This document shows, in pieces, positions 18,493-27,600 of a stretch of 64,000 nt of DNA. Under the pieces are notes generated by a model. The model had not been told where the DNA came from. It searched no databases and worked only from the letters and a program-made list of their open reading frames with translations. Made by a program: the position numbers and the translations under genes. This stretch comes from Mesonia mobilis DSM 19841 (GTDB taxonomy: Bacteria; Bacteroidota; Bacteroidia; Flavobacteriales; Flavobacteriaceae). Each line of letters starts with the position of its first letter. Position 1 is the first letter of the stretch. Where the stretch lies: NCBI RefSeq assembly GCF_000423405.1, contig NZ_AUHX01000008.1, positions 151,340-215,339 on the forward strand. Direction: 5' to 3'.

Positions 18493-19644
18493 ATGTTATT
18501 TACAGAAATTCTTGGCTTAGAACATATCAAAAAGCACCTTACGGGAACTGCCGATAATGGTAGAATACCTCACGCGCAATTGTTTGTGGGAGCTCCCGGT
18601 TATGGTACGTTATCGATGGCGATCGCTTATGCACAATATGTGTTGTGTAAAAACAGTAATGGTGAAAATGATAACGGCAATCAAGCTTGTAATTTAAAGT
18701 TCAACTCGATCACGCATCCCGATTTGCATTTTGCTTATCCGGTAATTACGGGAAAGGGCGGCGTTAAGAAGCCTAAATCGACCGATTTTATTACCGAGTG
18801 GCGAACATTTGTCAAAGAAAATCCTTACGGAAGTTTATATGATTGGTATCAATCGCTGGGCGTAAAAAATCAGCAAGGAGAAATTCGCGTACAGGAAGCT
18901 GCTGAAATCTTAAAAACGCTTTCTTTAAAATCGTACGAAGGTGGTTTTAAAGTTTCGATTATTTGGGGCGCCGATAAAATGAATACCGAATGTGCCAATA
19001 AGTTGCTTAAGCTAATTGAGGAGCCACCCAATAAAACGCTTCTTATTTTAATTGCTGAAAATGAAGAAGATATTCTACAAACCATCCGTTCTCGTTGTCA
19101 AGTTTTACATTTTCCGCCGTTGGGAGAGCAAGTAATTGCTGATGCATTAACCAAATATCACGATTGTGCTCCTGCAGAGGCATTAAAAATTGCCAATCGC
19201 GCGCAAGGTAGTTACAACACGGCACTTCATTTTTTACATAACGATGATGACGATCATCAATTTGAAGAATGGTTTATTGCTTGGGTAAGAACCGCTTTTA
19301 AAGCAAAAGGCAACAAAGCTTCGATTCGAGAATTGATTAGTTGGAGTGAAGAAATTGCCGGTGTCGGACGAGAATCGCAAAAACGCTTTTTGTTGTATTG
19401 TCAAAATTTCTTCAGACAAGCCTTAATGCAAAATTATACTCAAGGAAAATTGGTGTATCTTGAACCGGCTACGAAAGGATTTCAATTAGAAAAATTTGCT
19501 CCTTTTGTTCACGGAAATAATATTCTTGAAATTACTGAAGAGTTAGAAAAAGCTATTTACCACATCGAACGTAATGTAAATGCTAAATTGGTTCTTACCG
19601 ATCTCTCGATAAAACTAACTCGTTTATTACATAAAAAAGCATAA
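18493..19644 (+). CDS. holB: DNA polymerase III delta' subunit
   Basis: Delta' is the rigid subunit of the clamp loader that places the sliding clamp on DNA. The 383-residue protein has the AAA+ layout. The P-loop position reads GAPGYGTLSMA, lacking the lysine needed for ATP, as expected for delta' rather than gamma/tau. Sensor-region text NKLLKLIEEPPNKTLLILIAE, typical of the family, and RSRCQVLHFPPL with an SRC motif are present. It stands alone, divergent from pgk, and ends at a strong terminator. Confidence 0.92.
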   Translation: MLFTEILGLEHIKKHLTGTADNGRIPHAQLFVGAPGYGTLSMAIAYAQYVLCKNSNGENDNGNQACNLKFNSITHPDLHFAYPVITGKGGVKKPKSTDFITEWRTFVKENPYGSLYDWYQSLGVKNQQGEIRVQEAAEILKTLSLKSYEGGFKVSIIWGADKMNTECANKLLKLIEEPPNKTLLILIAENEEDILQTIRSRCQVLHFPPLGEQVIADALTKYHDCAPAEALKIANRAQGSYNTALHFLHNDDDDHQFEEWFIAWVRTAFKAKGNKASIRELISWSEEIAGVGRESQKRFLLYCQNFFRQALMQNYTQGKLVYLEPATKGFQLEKFAPFVHGNNILEITEELEKAIYHIERNVNAKLVLTDLSIKLTRLLHKKA

Positions 19645-19675
19645 AAAAAGCCTCTGAAATTTCAGAGGCTTTTTT
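19644..19675. terminator. Bidirectional intrinsic terminator (holB / OmpH-like gene)
   Basis: A perfect 16-bp inverted repeat (19644-19659 and 19660-19675) with core arm GCCTCTGAAA flanked by A and T runs. It serves holB and the convergent OmpH-like gene. The same hairpin core recurs at 58837-58866. Confidence 0.85.
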
Positions 19676-19694
19676 AATCTATATGTAAGACTTT

Positions 19695-20246
19695 TTATTC
19701 TTCTGTTGAAGTTTCTTCGGCAGTGGTTTCAGCTCCAGCATATTCTTCATTTAAGGCTTTTAAAACCTCATCGGTAATATCTTTACCTTCTTTTGCGTAC
19801 ATAATATTAGCAGATTCGTTAGAACCAAAAATGTAAGTATAACCATTTTCTTTTCCGTAATCGCCAACAAAATCTTTCACCTTTGTAATTAAAGAATCGA
19901 TAATTTTATCGCTTTCTTCTCTTAACTGTCCGCTTTGCATTTGTTGCTGTCTCGACAACATTTGCTGTTTTTGCATTAGCTGTTGTTCTTTTTCTTGACG
20001 TTGTGCATCAGACATCGATGCTGATTGACTTTGGTAATCCTGAACTTCTGCCTGAAATGCTCTTGCTACAGAATCTAAACTTTTTTGAAGCTTTTCTGAA
20101 CGTTTGTTGAAACGAGTTTCTGTTTCTTTCATTTCTTTAAAATCCTGAATCAAAACTGTATTATCAACATAAGCTGTTTTTTCTTGATTTTGATTACAAG
20201 AAGTAAGTATTGCTGCACCAAAAATTACTAAAGCAATTTTTTTCAT
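19695..20246 (-). CDS. OmpH/Skp-family lipoprotein
   Basis: A 183-residue protein with a lipoprotein signal (lipobox LTSC at residues 14-17). A long glutamine- and charge-rich helical arm spans about residues 35-120 (many QQ and EKEQ blocks), and a C-terminal YTYIFGSN segment is typical of the OmpH/Skp chaperone family. Skp-like proteins hold unfolded outer-membrane proteins in the periplasm. The lipid anchor is unusual compared with soluble Skp. The tail is acidic and threonine-rich. It is a single gene, followed by a shared terminator. The 220 bp upstream (20247-20466) holds no gene that I can see. Confidence 0.82.
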   Translation of the reverse strand: MKKIALVIFGAAILTSCNQNQEKTAYVDNTVLIQDFKEMKETETRFNKRSEKLQKSLDSVARAFQAEVQDYQSQSASMSDAQRQEKEQQLMQKQQMLSRQQQMQSGQLREESDKIIDSLITKVKDFVGDYGKENGYTYIFGSNESANIMYAKEGKDITDEVLKALNEEYAGAETTAEETSTEE

Positions 20247-20466
20247 TTTTCTTTCTTATTTAAATTAGAGTTGCGAAAGTAAGAAGTATTTTCAAAAAAT
20301 AGGTTAATTCTCTATTAATTAGATAAATCTATATTTTATTATTTTCAATAGAATAAATCTATTAAAACAGAATTAATTTTAGAAGTTTTAAGCGCGAAAT
20401 AAATTTTAGACTACTAATTTATTAACTCAAACAGTTAAACAAGCTAAAAAGAGCTTAGAATTGATT

Positions 20467-21321
20467 TTAAGCCTTTTTGAAGACATATATTAAGCTGGAA
20501 TACTCATTTGTGCGTTTTGCTTTCAAATTACTCTTCATTCCTAATCGAAAAGCTTTTAGAAAATTAGATTTTCCGGTTTTATATTTTTCAGAAAGTAAAC
20601 TCACATAAAAAGAATCAAAAACTAAAGGTAAAGTCTTTTGAAATTGAAATTGATGAGATTCCAATAATCTAACCATTCCTTCTTTTGAAAAATGCCATAA
20701 ATGTCGAGGCACGTCGTAAGCTGCCCAAAACTCTTGGTAATAACTAGCATCGTAACTTTTAAAATTAGGCACTGCAATAATTAAATATCCATTTCTATTT
20801 AATAATGAATGAAATTTTTCTATTTGAAGATCTAAGTCGGGAATATGTTCTAACACATGCCAAAGACTAATTAGATCAAATTTTTCTTCCGAAGAAATTA
20901 AAGAAATATCTTCAATTAAATGAATCTCTTTTTGCTCCGCTAATTTTCTAGCTGCAGAATTTGGCTCCACTCCCCTAACCTTCCAATTGCTTTGTTTGGC
21001 TGTTTTTAAAAAATCTCCGGTTCCTGCGCCAATATCTAGTAAGGTTTTATTTTCTGAATTCACTAAAGAATCGATCAACTTCACTTTTTTCTGAAGCATC
21101 ACATTTTTTACACCTTGATAAAGTTTATCTGAAAATTTTTTACTCGCATCGGTATGCGAAATATAATCTTCACTTTGATAATACTTAGGAAGATCTTCTG
21201 ATGAAGGCTGGGGTTGCGTAATTAAAATATCTTGATGATCGTTATAGATCAATTCAAAACTTTCACCACTAACTGTATAATCTTTACAAGTTAAAAAAGG
21301 TTTTTTTTGAGAGGTTTTCAT
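20467..21321 (-). CDS. Class I SAM-dependent methyltransferase
   Basis: A 284-residue cytoplasmic methyltransferase. The SAM-binding motif I is LLDIGAGTGDFLK at about residues 91-103. Motif II-like LISLWHVLEHIPDL and post-motif LNRNGYLIIAVPN follow. The N-terminal part (YYQSEDYISH) resembles sugar- or lipid-associated methyltransferases of Bacteroidota. The substrate is unknown. The gene overlaps the end of the upstream lipoprotein gene by 1 bp, so the two are probably co-transcribed. Confidence 0.85.
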   Translation of the reverse strand: MKTSQKKPFLTCKDYTVSGESFELIYNDHQDILITQPQPSSEDLPKYYQSEDYISHTDASKKFSDKLYQGVKNVMLQKKVKLIDSLVNSENKTLLDIGAGTGDFLKTAKQSNWKVRGVEPNSAARKLAEQKEIHLIEDISLISSEEKFDLISLWHVLEHIPDLDLQIEKFHSLLNRNGYLIIAVPNFKSYDASYYQEFWAAYDVPRHLWHFSKEGMVRLLESHQFQFQKTLPLVFDSFYVSLLSEKYKTGKSNFLKAFRLGMKSNLKAKRTNEYSSLIYVFKKA

Positions 21322-21812
21322 TAATCTATAATTCTTTGGTAAAATCGTAAACGCTCCATCACGGTTTGTTGGCGTAAACTTTTTTCTTGTAAAATATCAT
21401 TTCCTTCTGCATCGGTAACCTGAATAGAAATATAATGATGCATGGTTTTTTTAACTGTCGGTTCTTTTTCTTTATCTCTTGTACCGAGCAGACCTGATAA
21501 AGTTACTAACTGTACAAATTTATCGTCGTCTTCAAAAATAGAAATAAATACGGTTAATTCTTCATCGGGATACAAAGCTTTTGTAGTAAAACTGTACGGA
21601 AAATACTTTTCTTTTAAATTGAAATATGATCTGGATCGTTTCTCAAATAGTTCAATATTTCCGTTAAACTCGAAAGTAAACGATAGATCTCCGCCATTTC
21701 CCGGAGCATCGATTTCATGAATATCGACTGCTCTTGCTTTTTTTACCGAAAAACAAGATTGAAATGAAAGCGAAACTATCATTATAAAAAAGAAAACTTT
21801 TATTCTCACCAT
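21321..21812 (-). CDS. Small lipoprotein of unknown function (paralogue A)
   Basis: A 163-residue predicted lipoprotein. Starting at the ATG at 21812 (MVRIKVFFF), it has a hydrophobic signal and a lipobox-like SLSFQSC. The body shares a block with the next gene upstream: FTTKALYPDEELTVF here against FTTRLLYPEEELEVTF there, then YISIQVTDAEGNDI against YVYVKVKDLEGNDV. The two are tandem paralogues. I do not recognise a described family. A frame open to a TTG at 21824 adds four residues. Confidence 0.75.
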   Translation of the reverse strand: MVRIKVFFFIMIVSLSFQSCFSVKKARAVDIHEIDAPGNGGDLSFTFEFNGNIELFEKRSRSYFNLKEKYFPYSFTTKALYPDEELTVFISIFEDDDKFVQLVTLSGLLGTRDKEKEPTVKKTMHHYISIQVTDAEGNDILQEKSLRQQTVMERLRFYQRIID

Positions 21813-21826
21813 TATAACATTCAACC

Positions 21827-22327
21827 TTAATTGAGATAATTTCTAAAACTATTAAGCATGTTAATCACAGATTTTCTACGTTCATCATCTTCGGTAAAAA
21901 CATCATTACCTTCTAAATCTTTTACTTTAACATAAACATAATTAAAAACATCTTCTCCTTTTCTTGAAATATCTTTTCCCTTAATTCCATTTTCAAAGCC
22001 TATGATACTATTAAAAGTTGCTGTAAAAAGATCTAGCTTTTTGTCTTGATCTGTACTTAAATAAAAAGTAACTTCTAATTCTTCTTCAGGATAAAGTAGT
22101 CTTGTAGTAAAAGATTCTGGCAAATAATCTTCTTTAATTTCAAAAAATCGCTGGGCTCTTGGATAAAATGAAATTCGGCTTGCATCTAGATGAAATGCGT
22201 AAGAAGTACTTCCATTTTTTAGCTTCGAAGGAATTAATTTATAGCTTTCAATCCGCGGCGCTTTATGCACTCGAATACAAGATTGAAAGCTAAATACAAT
22301 TATAAAGAGTAAAGTTATTTTTTTCAA
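21827..22327 (-). CDS. Small lipoprotein of unknown function (paralogue B)
   Basis: A 166-residue predicted lipoprotein with signal MKKITLLFIIVFSFQSC. It is homologous to its downstream neighbour over most of its length (shared FTT.LLYPEEEL and V.D.EGND blocks, and both end in a short helical NMLNSFRNYLN- or RLRFYQRIID-like tail). Gene order mnmG, B, A, methyltransferase is tightly spaced, and a parS-like site lies between mnmG and this gene. Function unknown; envelope localisation is inferred from the lipobox. Confidence 0.75.
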   Translation of the reverse strand: MKKITLLFIIVFSFQSCIRVHKAPRIESYKLIPSKLKNGSTSYAFHLDASRISFYPRAQRFFEIKEDYLPESFTTRLLYPEEELEVTFYLSTDQDKKLDLFTATFNSIIGFENGIKGKDISRKGEDVFNYVYVKVKDLEGNDVFTEDDERRKSVINMLNSFRNYLN

Positions 22328-22336
22328 AATACGGAT

Positions 22337-22352
22337 TGTTCCACGTGGAACA
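22337..22352. promoter_or_regulatory. parS: parS-like ParB-binding site 1
   Basis: A perfect 16-bp palindrome TGTTCCACGTGGAACA in the 31-bp gap between the mnmG stop and the lipoprotein gene. It fits the ParB (Spo0J) consensus TGTTNCACGTGNAACA at every fixed position. A second identical copy lies 1.9 kb away on the other side of mnmG. Confidence 0.85.
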
Positions 22353-22358
22353 TTAAAA

Positions 22359-24230
22359 TTATCTTCCCATATAAACCAAAAGAACCGATATATCTGCCGG
22401 ACTTACTCCGCTCACTCTTGAAGCTTGCGATACGGTTTTAGGTTGAATCTTATTCAATTTTTCACGTGCTTCCATCGACATTGATTTCAACTTCATATAA
22501 TCAAAATCTGATGGAATTTTTAAATTTTCTAAACGATGAAGTTTATCTGCGTTGTTCTTTTCTTTTTCGATATAACCAGCATATTTCACCTGAATTTCAG
22601 TTTGTTCTAAAACCTCATGATCCAATTGATGTTCTTGAATATATTTTTCAACAGACTCAATTTTGCGCATATCTTCCATCGTCATATTTGGTCGTGCAAA
22701 AATCTTGAACATTTTACCACTTTGTTTTACACTCGCAGAATTGTTAGCTTCTAAGACCGGATTGATCTCTTCTGGATTCACACTCGTTTCTCTAAAGAAA
22801 GAAACAAATGCATCTGCAGAATCTTTTTTAGATTCCATTCTCGCCATTCGTTTAGCAGATGCTAAACCAAGTTGATAAGATTTCTCTGTTAATCTAAAGT
22901 CGGCATTATCTTGTCTAAGCAAGGTTCTGTACTCCGCACGCGAAGTAAACATACGATAGGGCTCTTCTGTACCTTTAGTAATAAGATCATCTATTAAAAC
23001 GCCTATATAAGCTTCATCTCGACTTAACACAAATTCTTCTTTCTCTTGAACTTTAAGCGCAGCATTAATGCCTGCCATTAATCCTTGGCAAGCTGCCTCT
23101 TCATAACCGGTGGTTCCGTTAATTTGACCGGCAAAATATAAACCTTCAACTAACTTAGTTTCTAAGGTATGTTGTAATTGTGTTGGCGGAAAATAATCAT
23201 ATTCGATTGCATAACCTGGCCTAAAGAATTTTACGTTTTCAAAACCGGCAACAGATTTTAAAGCACGGTATTGAACATCTTCCGGTAACGAAGTTGAAAA
23301 ACCATTTACATAATACTCGACCGTATTCCACCCTTCTGGTTCTACAAAAAGTTGATGACGATCTTTATCGGCAAAACGGTTAATTTTATCTTCGATACTC
23401 GGGCAATACCTCGGCCCTACACTTTCGATTCTTCCGTTAAACATGGGAGAGCGATCAAAACCTTCTTTTAATAAATTATGCACTTCAGGAGAAGTGTACG
23501 TCATATGGCAAGAGCGTTGTTTTGTTAACGGCTTGGTCACATCTAAATAAGAAAATTTAGCAGGAATATCATCACCAGGTTGTTCTACCATTTTAGAAAA
23601 ATCCAACGAACGTCCATCGACTCTTGGTGGGGTTCCTGTTTTCATTCTACCCGATTCAAAACCTAGATTTACTAAATCTGCGGTAATTCCTGTCGCAGCT
23701 CTTTCACCAGATCTTCCTCCGCCAAAATTCTTTTCACCAATATGAATTAAACCATTAAGAAAAGTTCCGTTTGTAAGAACTACACTTTTCCCTTTAATTT
23801 CTAGACCAAGTGAAGTTCGTACTCCGGTAATTTTTCCGTTCTCAGATAAAATACCTGAAACCATTTCTTGATAAAAATCTAAATTTTCAGTTTGCTCCAA
23901 CATCATTCGCCAATCTTCAGCAAAACGCATACGATCACTTTGCACACGCGGACTCCACATGGCGGGACCTTTAGATTTATTCAGCATTTTAAATTGAATA
24001 GCGCTGGTATCACTTACAATACCGCTGTAACCACCCATAGCATCGATTTCACGTACAATTTGCCCTTTTGCAATACCTCCCATCGCAGGATTACAAGACA
24101 TTTGCGCTATATTTTGCAAGTTCATGGTTACTAATAAGGTTTTACTTCCCATATTCGCAGCAGCGGCAGCAGCTTCACTTCCTGCGTGCCCGCCACCTAC
24201 TACAATCACATCGTATTCTTTCTCAAACAT
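22359..24230 (-). CDS. mnmG: tRNA uridine 5-carboxymethylaminomethyl modification enzyme
   Basis: MnmG (GidA), with MnmE, modifies the wobble uridine of several tRNAs using FAD and glycine. The 623-residue protein has the FAD-binding VVGGGHAGSEAAAAAA at the N-terminus, SCNPAMGGIAKGQIVREID, the GidA signature GPRYCPSIEDKI, and AGQINGTTGYEEAACQG. The C-terminal helical domain ends with GVSPADISVLLVYMGR. Full length. It is flanked on both sides by identical parS-like palindromes. Proximity of gidA to the origin is common in bacteria and fits the origin candidate at 44 kb. Confidence 0.97.
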   Translation of the reverse strand: MFEKEYDVIVVGGGHAGSEAAAAAANMGSKTLLVTMNLQNIAQMSCNPAMGGIAKGQIVREIDAMGGYSGIVSDTSAIQFKMLNKSKGPAMWSPRVQSDRMRFAEDWRMMLEQTENLDFYQEMVSGILSENGKITGVRTSLGLEIKGKSVVLTNGTFLNGLIHIGEKNFGGGRSGERAATGITADLVNLGFESGRMKTGTPPRVDGRSLDFSKMVEQPGDDIPAKFSYLDVTKPLTKQRSCHMTYTSPEVHNLLKEGFDRSPMFNGRIESVGPRYCPSIEDKINRFADKDRHQLFVEPEGWNTVEYYVNGFSTSLPEDVQYRALKSVAGFENVKFFRPGYAIEYDYFPPTQLQHTLETKLVEGLYFAGQINGTTGYEEAACQGLMAGINAALKVQEKEEFVLSRDEAYIGVLIDDLITKGTEEPYRMFTSRAEYRTLLRQDNADFRLTEKSYQLGLASAKRMARMESKKDSADAFVSFFRETSVNPEEINPVLEANNSASVKQSGKMFKIFARPNMTMEDMRKIESVEKYIQEHQLDHEVLEQTEIQVKYAGYIEKEKNNADKLHRLENLKIPSDFDYMKLKSMSMEAREKLNKIQPKTVSQASRVSGVSPADISVLLVYMGR

Positions 24231-24244
24231 TACCTTATAAATTT

Positions 24245-24664
24245 CTATTGTTCCACGTGGAACATTTTAATTTTTTCATCTTCTTTTTCACGCATAAGTT
24301 GCGCTTCATCATCTGTTTTATCTTTATAACCACAGAAATGTAATAATCCGTGTGCGATGACTCGTTTTAATTCATCCTGAAAAGTAACCTGAAATTTTTC
24401 AGCATTTTCAGCCACACGTTCTGTACTAATAAATATATCACCGTGCAGAATAGTTCCTACCGCATTATCAAAACTGATGATGTCGGTATAGTCGTCATGA
24501 TTTAAATACTTTACATTTATCTCGTGTAAATATTCATCATCACAAAAAATATAATTGATATCACCTTCTTTTTTTTCTTCTGAAATAATGACTTGTTGTA
24601 ACCACTTTTCGTAAGCTGCATTGTCTTCTAATTCAAAATTGTTTTCACTGAAAAAATTAATCAT
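24245..24664 (-). CDS. ybeY: Endoribonuclease YbeY (rRNA maturation factor)
   Basis: YbeY is a zinc-dependent endoribonuclease involved in 16S rRNA maturation and ribosome quality control. The 139-residue protein has INVKYLNHDDYTDIISFD and the metal motif HGLLHFCGYKDK. Compared with the textbook HGxLHLxGYDH, the third ligand position is Asp rather than His, which I recall as common in Bacteroidota homologues. The last codons (MFHVEQ) are produced by a parS-like site inside the gene end. It overlaps the DUF4175 gene stop by 8 bp. Confidence 0.9.
   Translation of the reverse strand: MINFFSENNFELEDNAAYEKWLQQVIISEEKKEGDINYIFCDDEYLHEINVKYLNHDDYTDIISFDNAVGTILHGDIFISTERVAENAEKFQVTFQDELKRVIAHGLLHFCGYKDKTDDEAQLMREKEDEKIKMFHVEQ
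24249..24264. promoter_or_regulatory. parS: parS-like ParB-binding site 2
   Basis: The same perfect 16-bp palindrome TGTTCCACGTGGAACA as at 22337. Here it is embedded in the 3' end of ybeY, where it encodes FHVEQ. Coding ends of this type are a known consequence of parS sites near mnmG and parAB. Confidence 0.85.
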
Positions 24665-27600
24665 TCGCTTTAAAATATTCTTGAACTTTTATTTTGAAAT
24701 TTTGTTGCAAAGGTAAGCTTTGTCTGTTTAAAATTTCAGTGGTGTTGAAATATTCTTTCGCCTTATCTAATTGAAGTTGAGTTGGATTCTGATACGTCTT
24801 TCTATTCGTTTCAGATTCACGTTTATTATCTTGACCCTGTTGTAAGGAAGCTTCTTCTAACTTTAATAATTGATGCTGAATATTCTTCATTTGAGATTCG
24901 GTACGCTCGGTAACTCCGCCACGCAATAATTCATCTTCTACTTGCTTCATTTGCCGAACTAAATTTTTAGCTTTTTCATCTAGACCTTCTTTACGAATCA
25001 TATCTTCTAGTTGATTACGCAATTCTTGCTGACGTTGATAGATCTCATAAATTTCACCACTTAATTGTTCTGCAGATTTTTGTCCGTTTTTACCTTGTTG
25101 GTTACCGTTGCCGTCTTTATCATTGCTTCCAGATTGACCGCCATCACCGTTTCTTTCGTTTTCACCTTGAGAACCAGAATGACCATCTTGTCCTGATTGT
25201 TGTCCTTGACCAGATTGACCTTGTTGACCTTCACCCGGAGAACCAGACTCTCCTTGCTTTTTACCTTTACCTTGCCCTATTTGTTCCCCAAGTTCTCCTT
25301 GTTTTTGAATAATATCTTGCAATTGAAAACCTCTTCCCTGCCCTTGTCCTTGTCCCGGACTTGGTTGACCTTCACCCTGTCCTTGGCCAGAACCCATAGA
25401 CATCGCCTGCATTTGCTGCAAAGATTCATTAAGCATATTTGCCAAATCATTCGCACCTTTAAATACATATTGCTGACTCGCAACTCCGGTTCTAATTTGA
25501 TTTTCTGATAATCTTTCTAAAGATTTATCGATATTAAATTCTATGTCGGTGAGTTGCGAAGTAATTTGATCGCCAATCATCGGATTTCGCAGAGCTAAAG
25601 CATACAAACTATCATCTACGTGTTGAAAGTTCTCTTTTAAAACATATTGATAACGCAGTTTCTTTGCGTATTGCGGACTGTTTTCTTCAATGGCATTAAA
25701 ATCTTCCATTAAGTCTTCTTGCTGAAATGAAAACGTAATTAGATTATCTAAAATTTGCCGAAGCATTTCTGCATCTTCTTGATTTTGCTCTGAGCTTCCT
25801 TGCATCATTATATTCATCATCTTTTGCCCCATTTGTTGCATTTTCTGTCCGGCAGATTTTTGCTTTTGTTTGGCTTTTTGAGAAGGTGAAGATTTTTGCT
25901 GTTGAGAATTCTGTTCTTCTTGGCTTTGCTCAGAATTTTCTGAATTCTCTTTATCTGAAGGTTCGTCTCCAGATTCATTATTTTCTTCTTCAGAACCAGA
26001 TTTTTGTTCAGAATTTTCCGACTCTTTTTCTTCAGAACCTTTTAATTCTTCGCTTGCTTCTTTTTGATCATTTTTAATAGATGCTTCCTCTATTTCATCA
26101 CGATGAGTTTTTAAAGGATTTTTTAGTTTATTATTTTCTTCCTCTAACTCATCCATTTGCTTTTGTAATTCTTCAAAAGCTTTATTCATTTTTTCTTGTT
26201 CTTCCGCAGAATTTAAAGAATCATTCTCAGCTAATTGTTCTTGTTTTTTTCCAAGTTTATTGATCTCTTTAGAAATTTGCTCTGCTTTTTTCTGAACGTA
26301 ATAACGCTTCGTTAACTTTAGGAGTTGCTCTAAACTTTTCTGTTCATTTTGGTTCTGTTTGCTTAATTTCTCGATCTTTTGGTTAAGCTCTTCTTTGTTT
26401 ATTTTGTCTTGATATTTTTCTAATTCTTTCAGCAATTCTTCATTTTGCTCAATACGTTCTTCATTTTTTTCTAAACGCTCTTGTAGTTGTTCTTTAAACT
26501 GATCACTTTTTTCTGGCTGAAATTGCTCTAAGTTCTCCTTCATCTGCTTAGAGTATTCTTTCATCATTTTTTCTTGCTGCTGTTGACGCTCGATGTAATT
26601 TTCTAATTTTTTTCGGTCGTTATAATTCAGCTGCTTTTTTTCTTTCTGTAATTGATCGAGCTCTTGTAATTCTTTGTTGCTTTCTTTCATTTTTTGCAAC
26701 GAATTATCCATATCTTTTATAGTCTCTTCTTGATTGTTGAGTTGTTCTTGTGTTTCTTCATCTTCGGTAAACTTGCGAAAAGAAAAAGTTTCACTCTTGG
26801 TTCGCTTTTTTCCATTTACTTGATCATTATCGAAAACCTGAAAATAAAATTCGTAAGCTTTACCTCGATCTAATTGTAAATCACCGGGGAAAGAATACAC
26901 AAAATCATCAAATGTTGAAGTGCTTACCGGTAAGTTTACTTTTTTAGTTTCCTTCGGATTTTTACTGGCAAAATACACCAACTGTAAACTGGTTAAACCG
27001 TAATCGTCGGCTACTTTACCATAAAAATACATTACTTGACGATCTAAAGAATCACGTTTCATTTCTACATCAAGCTCAGGAAATTCATCTCGAACGACTT
27101 TCAATTGGTACGACAACTGTTCGTAATTTTTTAATTGCTCGTTAGAAGTTGAAATTTGATACGAAGTGTTTCTGAAAATTTGCTGTTGAAGCGAAAACTG
27201 ATCTTCTGATCGATGAAACGTTTCTAAAGTATCGGGTAAATTCAACTGAATTTGGTTCGTGGCTTTTGCGGTAAGATTCCAAGAAACCCTGGTACCTTCA
27301 GGAATGGTGGCATTTCCGGTTCCTTTTAAAACTTCGTCTTGTTTACCGATATATGCAGGATAATCGAGCTGCATTTCAAAATTTACCAAGGTAGGAACGT
27401 TAATCACTTGTAATTGGTAAGGTTTGGAAGTCACCTCATTCGAACTAAAATAAAATTCAGTATTCTTTGAAACACGATCAAAAGTATATTCGAAAACACC
27501 GGGATTTACCTTCTTTAAAAAATAAGTTTCACCATCGTAATGAATACTAGCATTATCAGGAATTACACTACCATCGGTAAAAATTCTTAAGGTCAAACTT

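Noticed and set aside
18493..19644. holB as an inactivated clamp-loader ATPase because it lacks the P-loop lysine
   Set aside because: Delta' subunits normally lack ATP-binding residues, so this is expected.
22465..22470. Third parS candidate (TTCACGTG half-site inside mnmG)
   Set aside because: Only the central CACGTG and one arm fit; the other arm has several mismatches.
24068..24343. Plus-strand frame crossing parS site 2
   Set aside because: It lies antisense to the mnmG start and ybeY end, and reads FHVEH only because the site is palindromic.
25197..25508. Plus-strand reading frame opposite the DUF4175 gene
   Set aside because: It is created by the low-complexity G/Q-rich coding sequence on the other strand and has no signal or family features.
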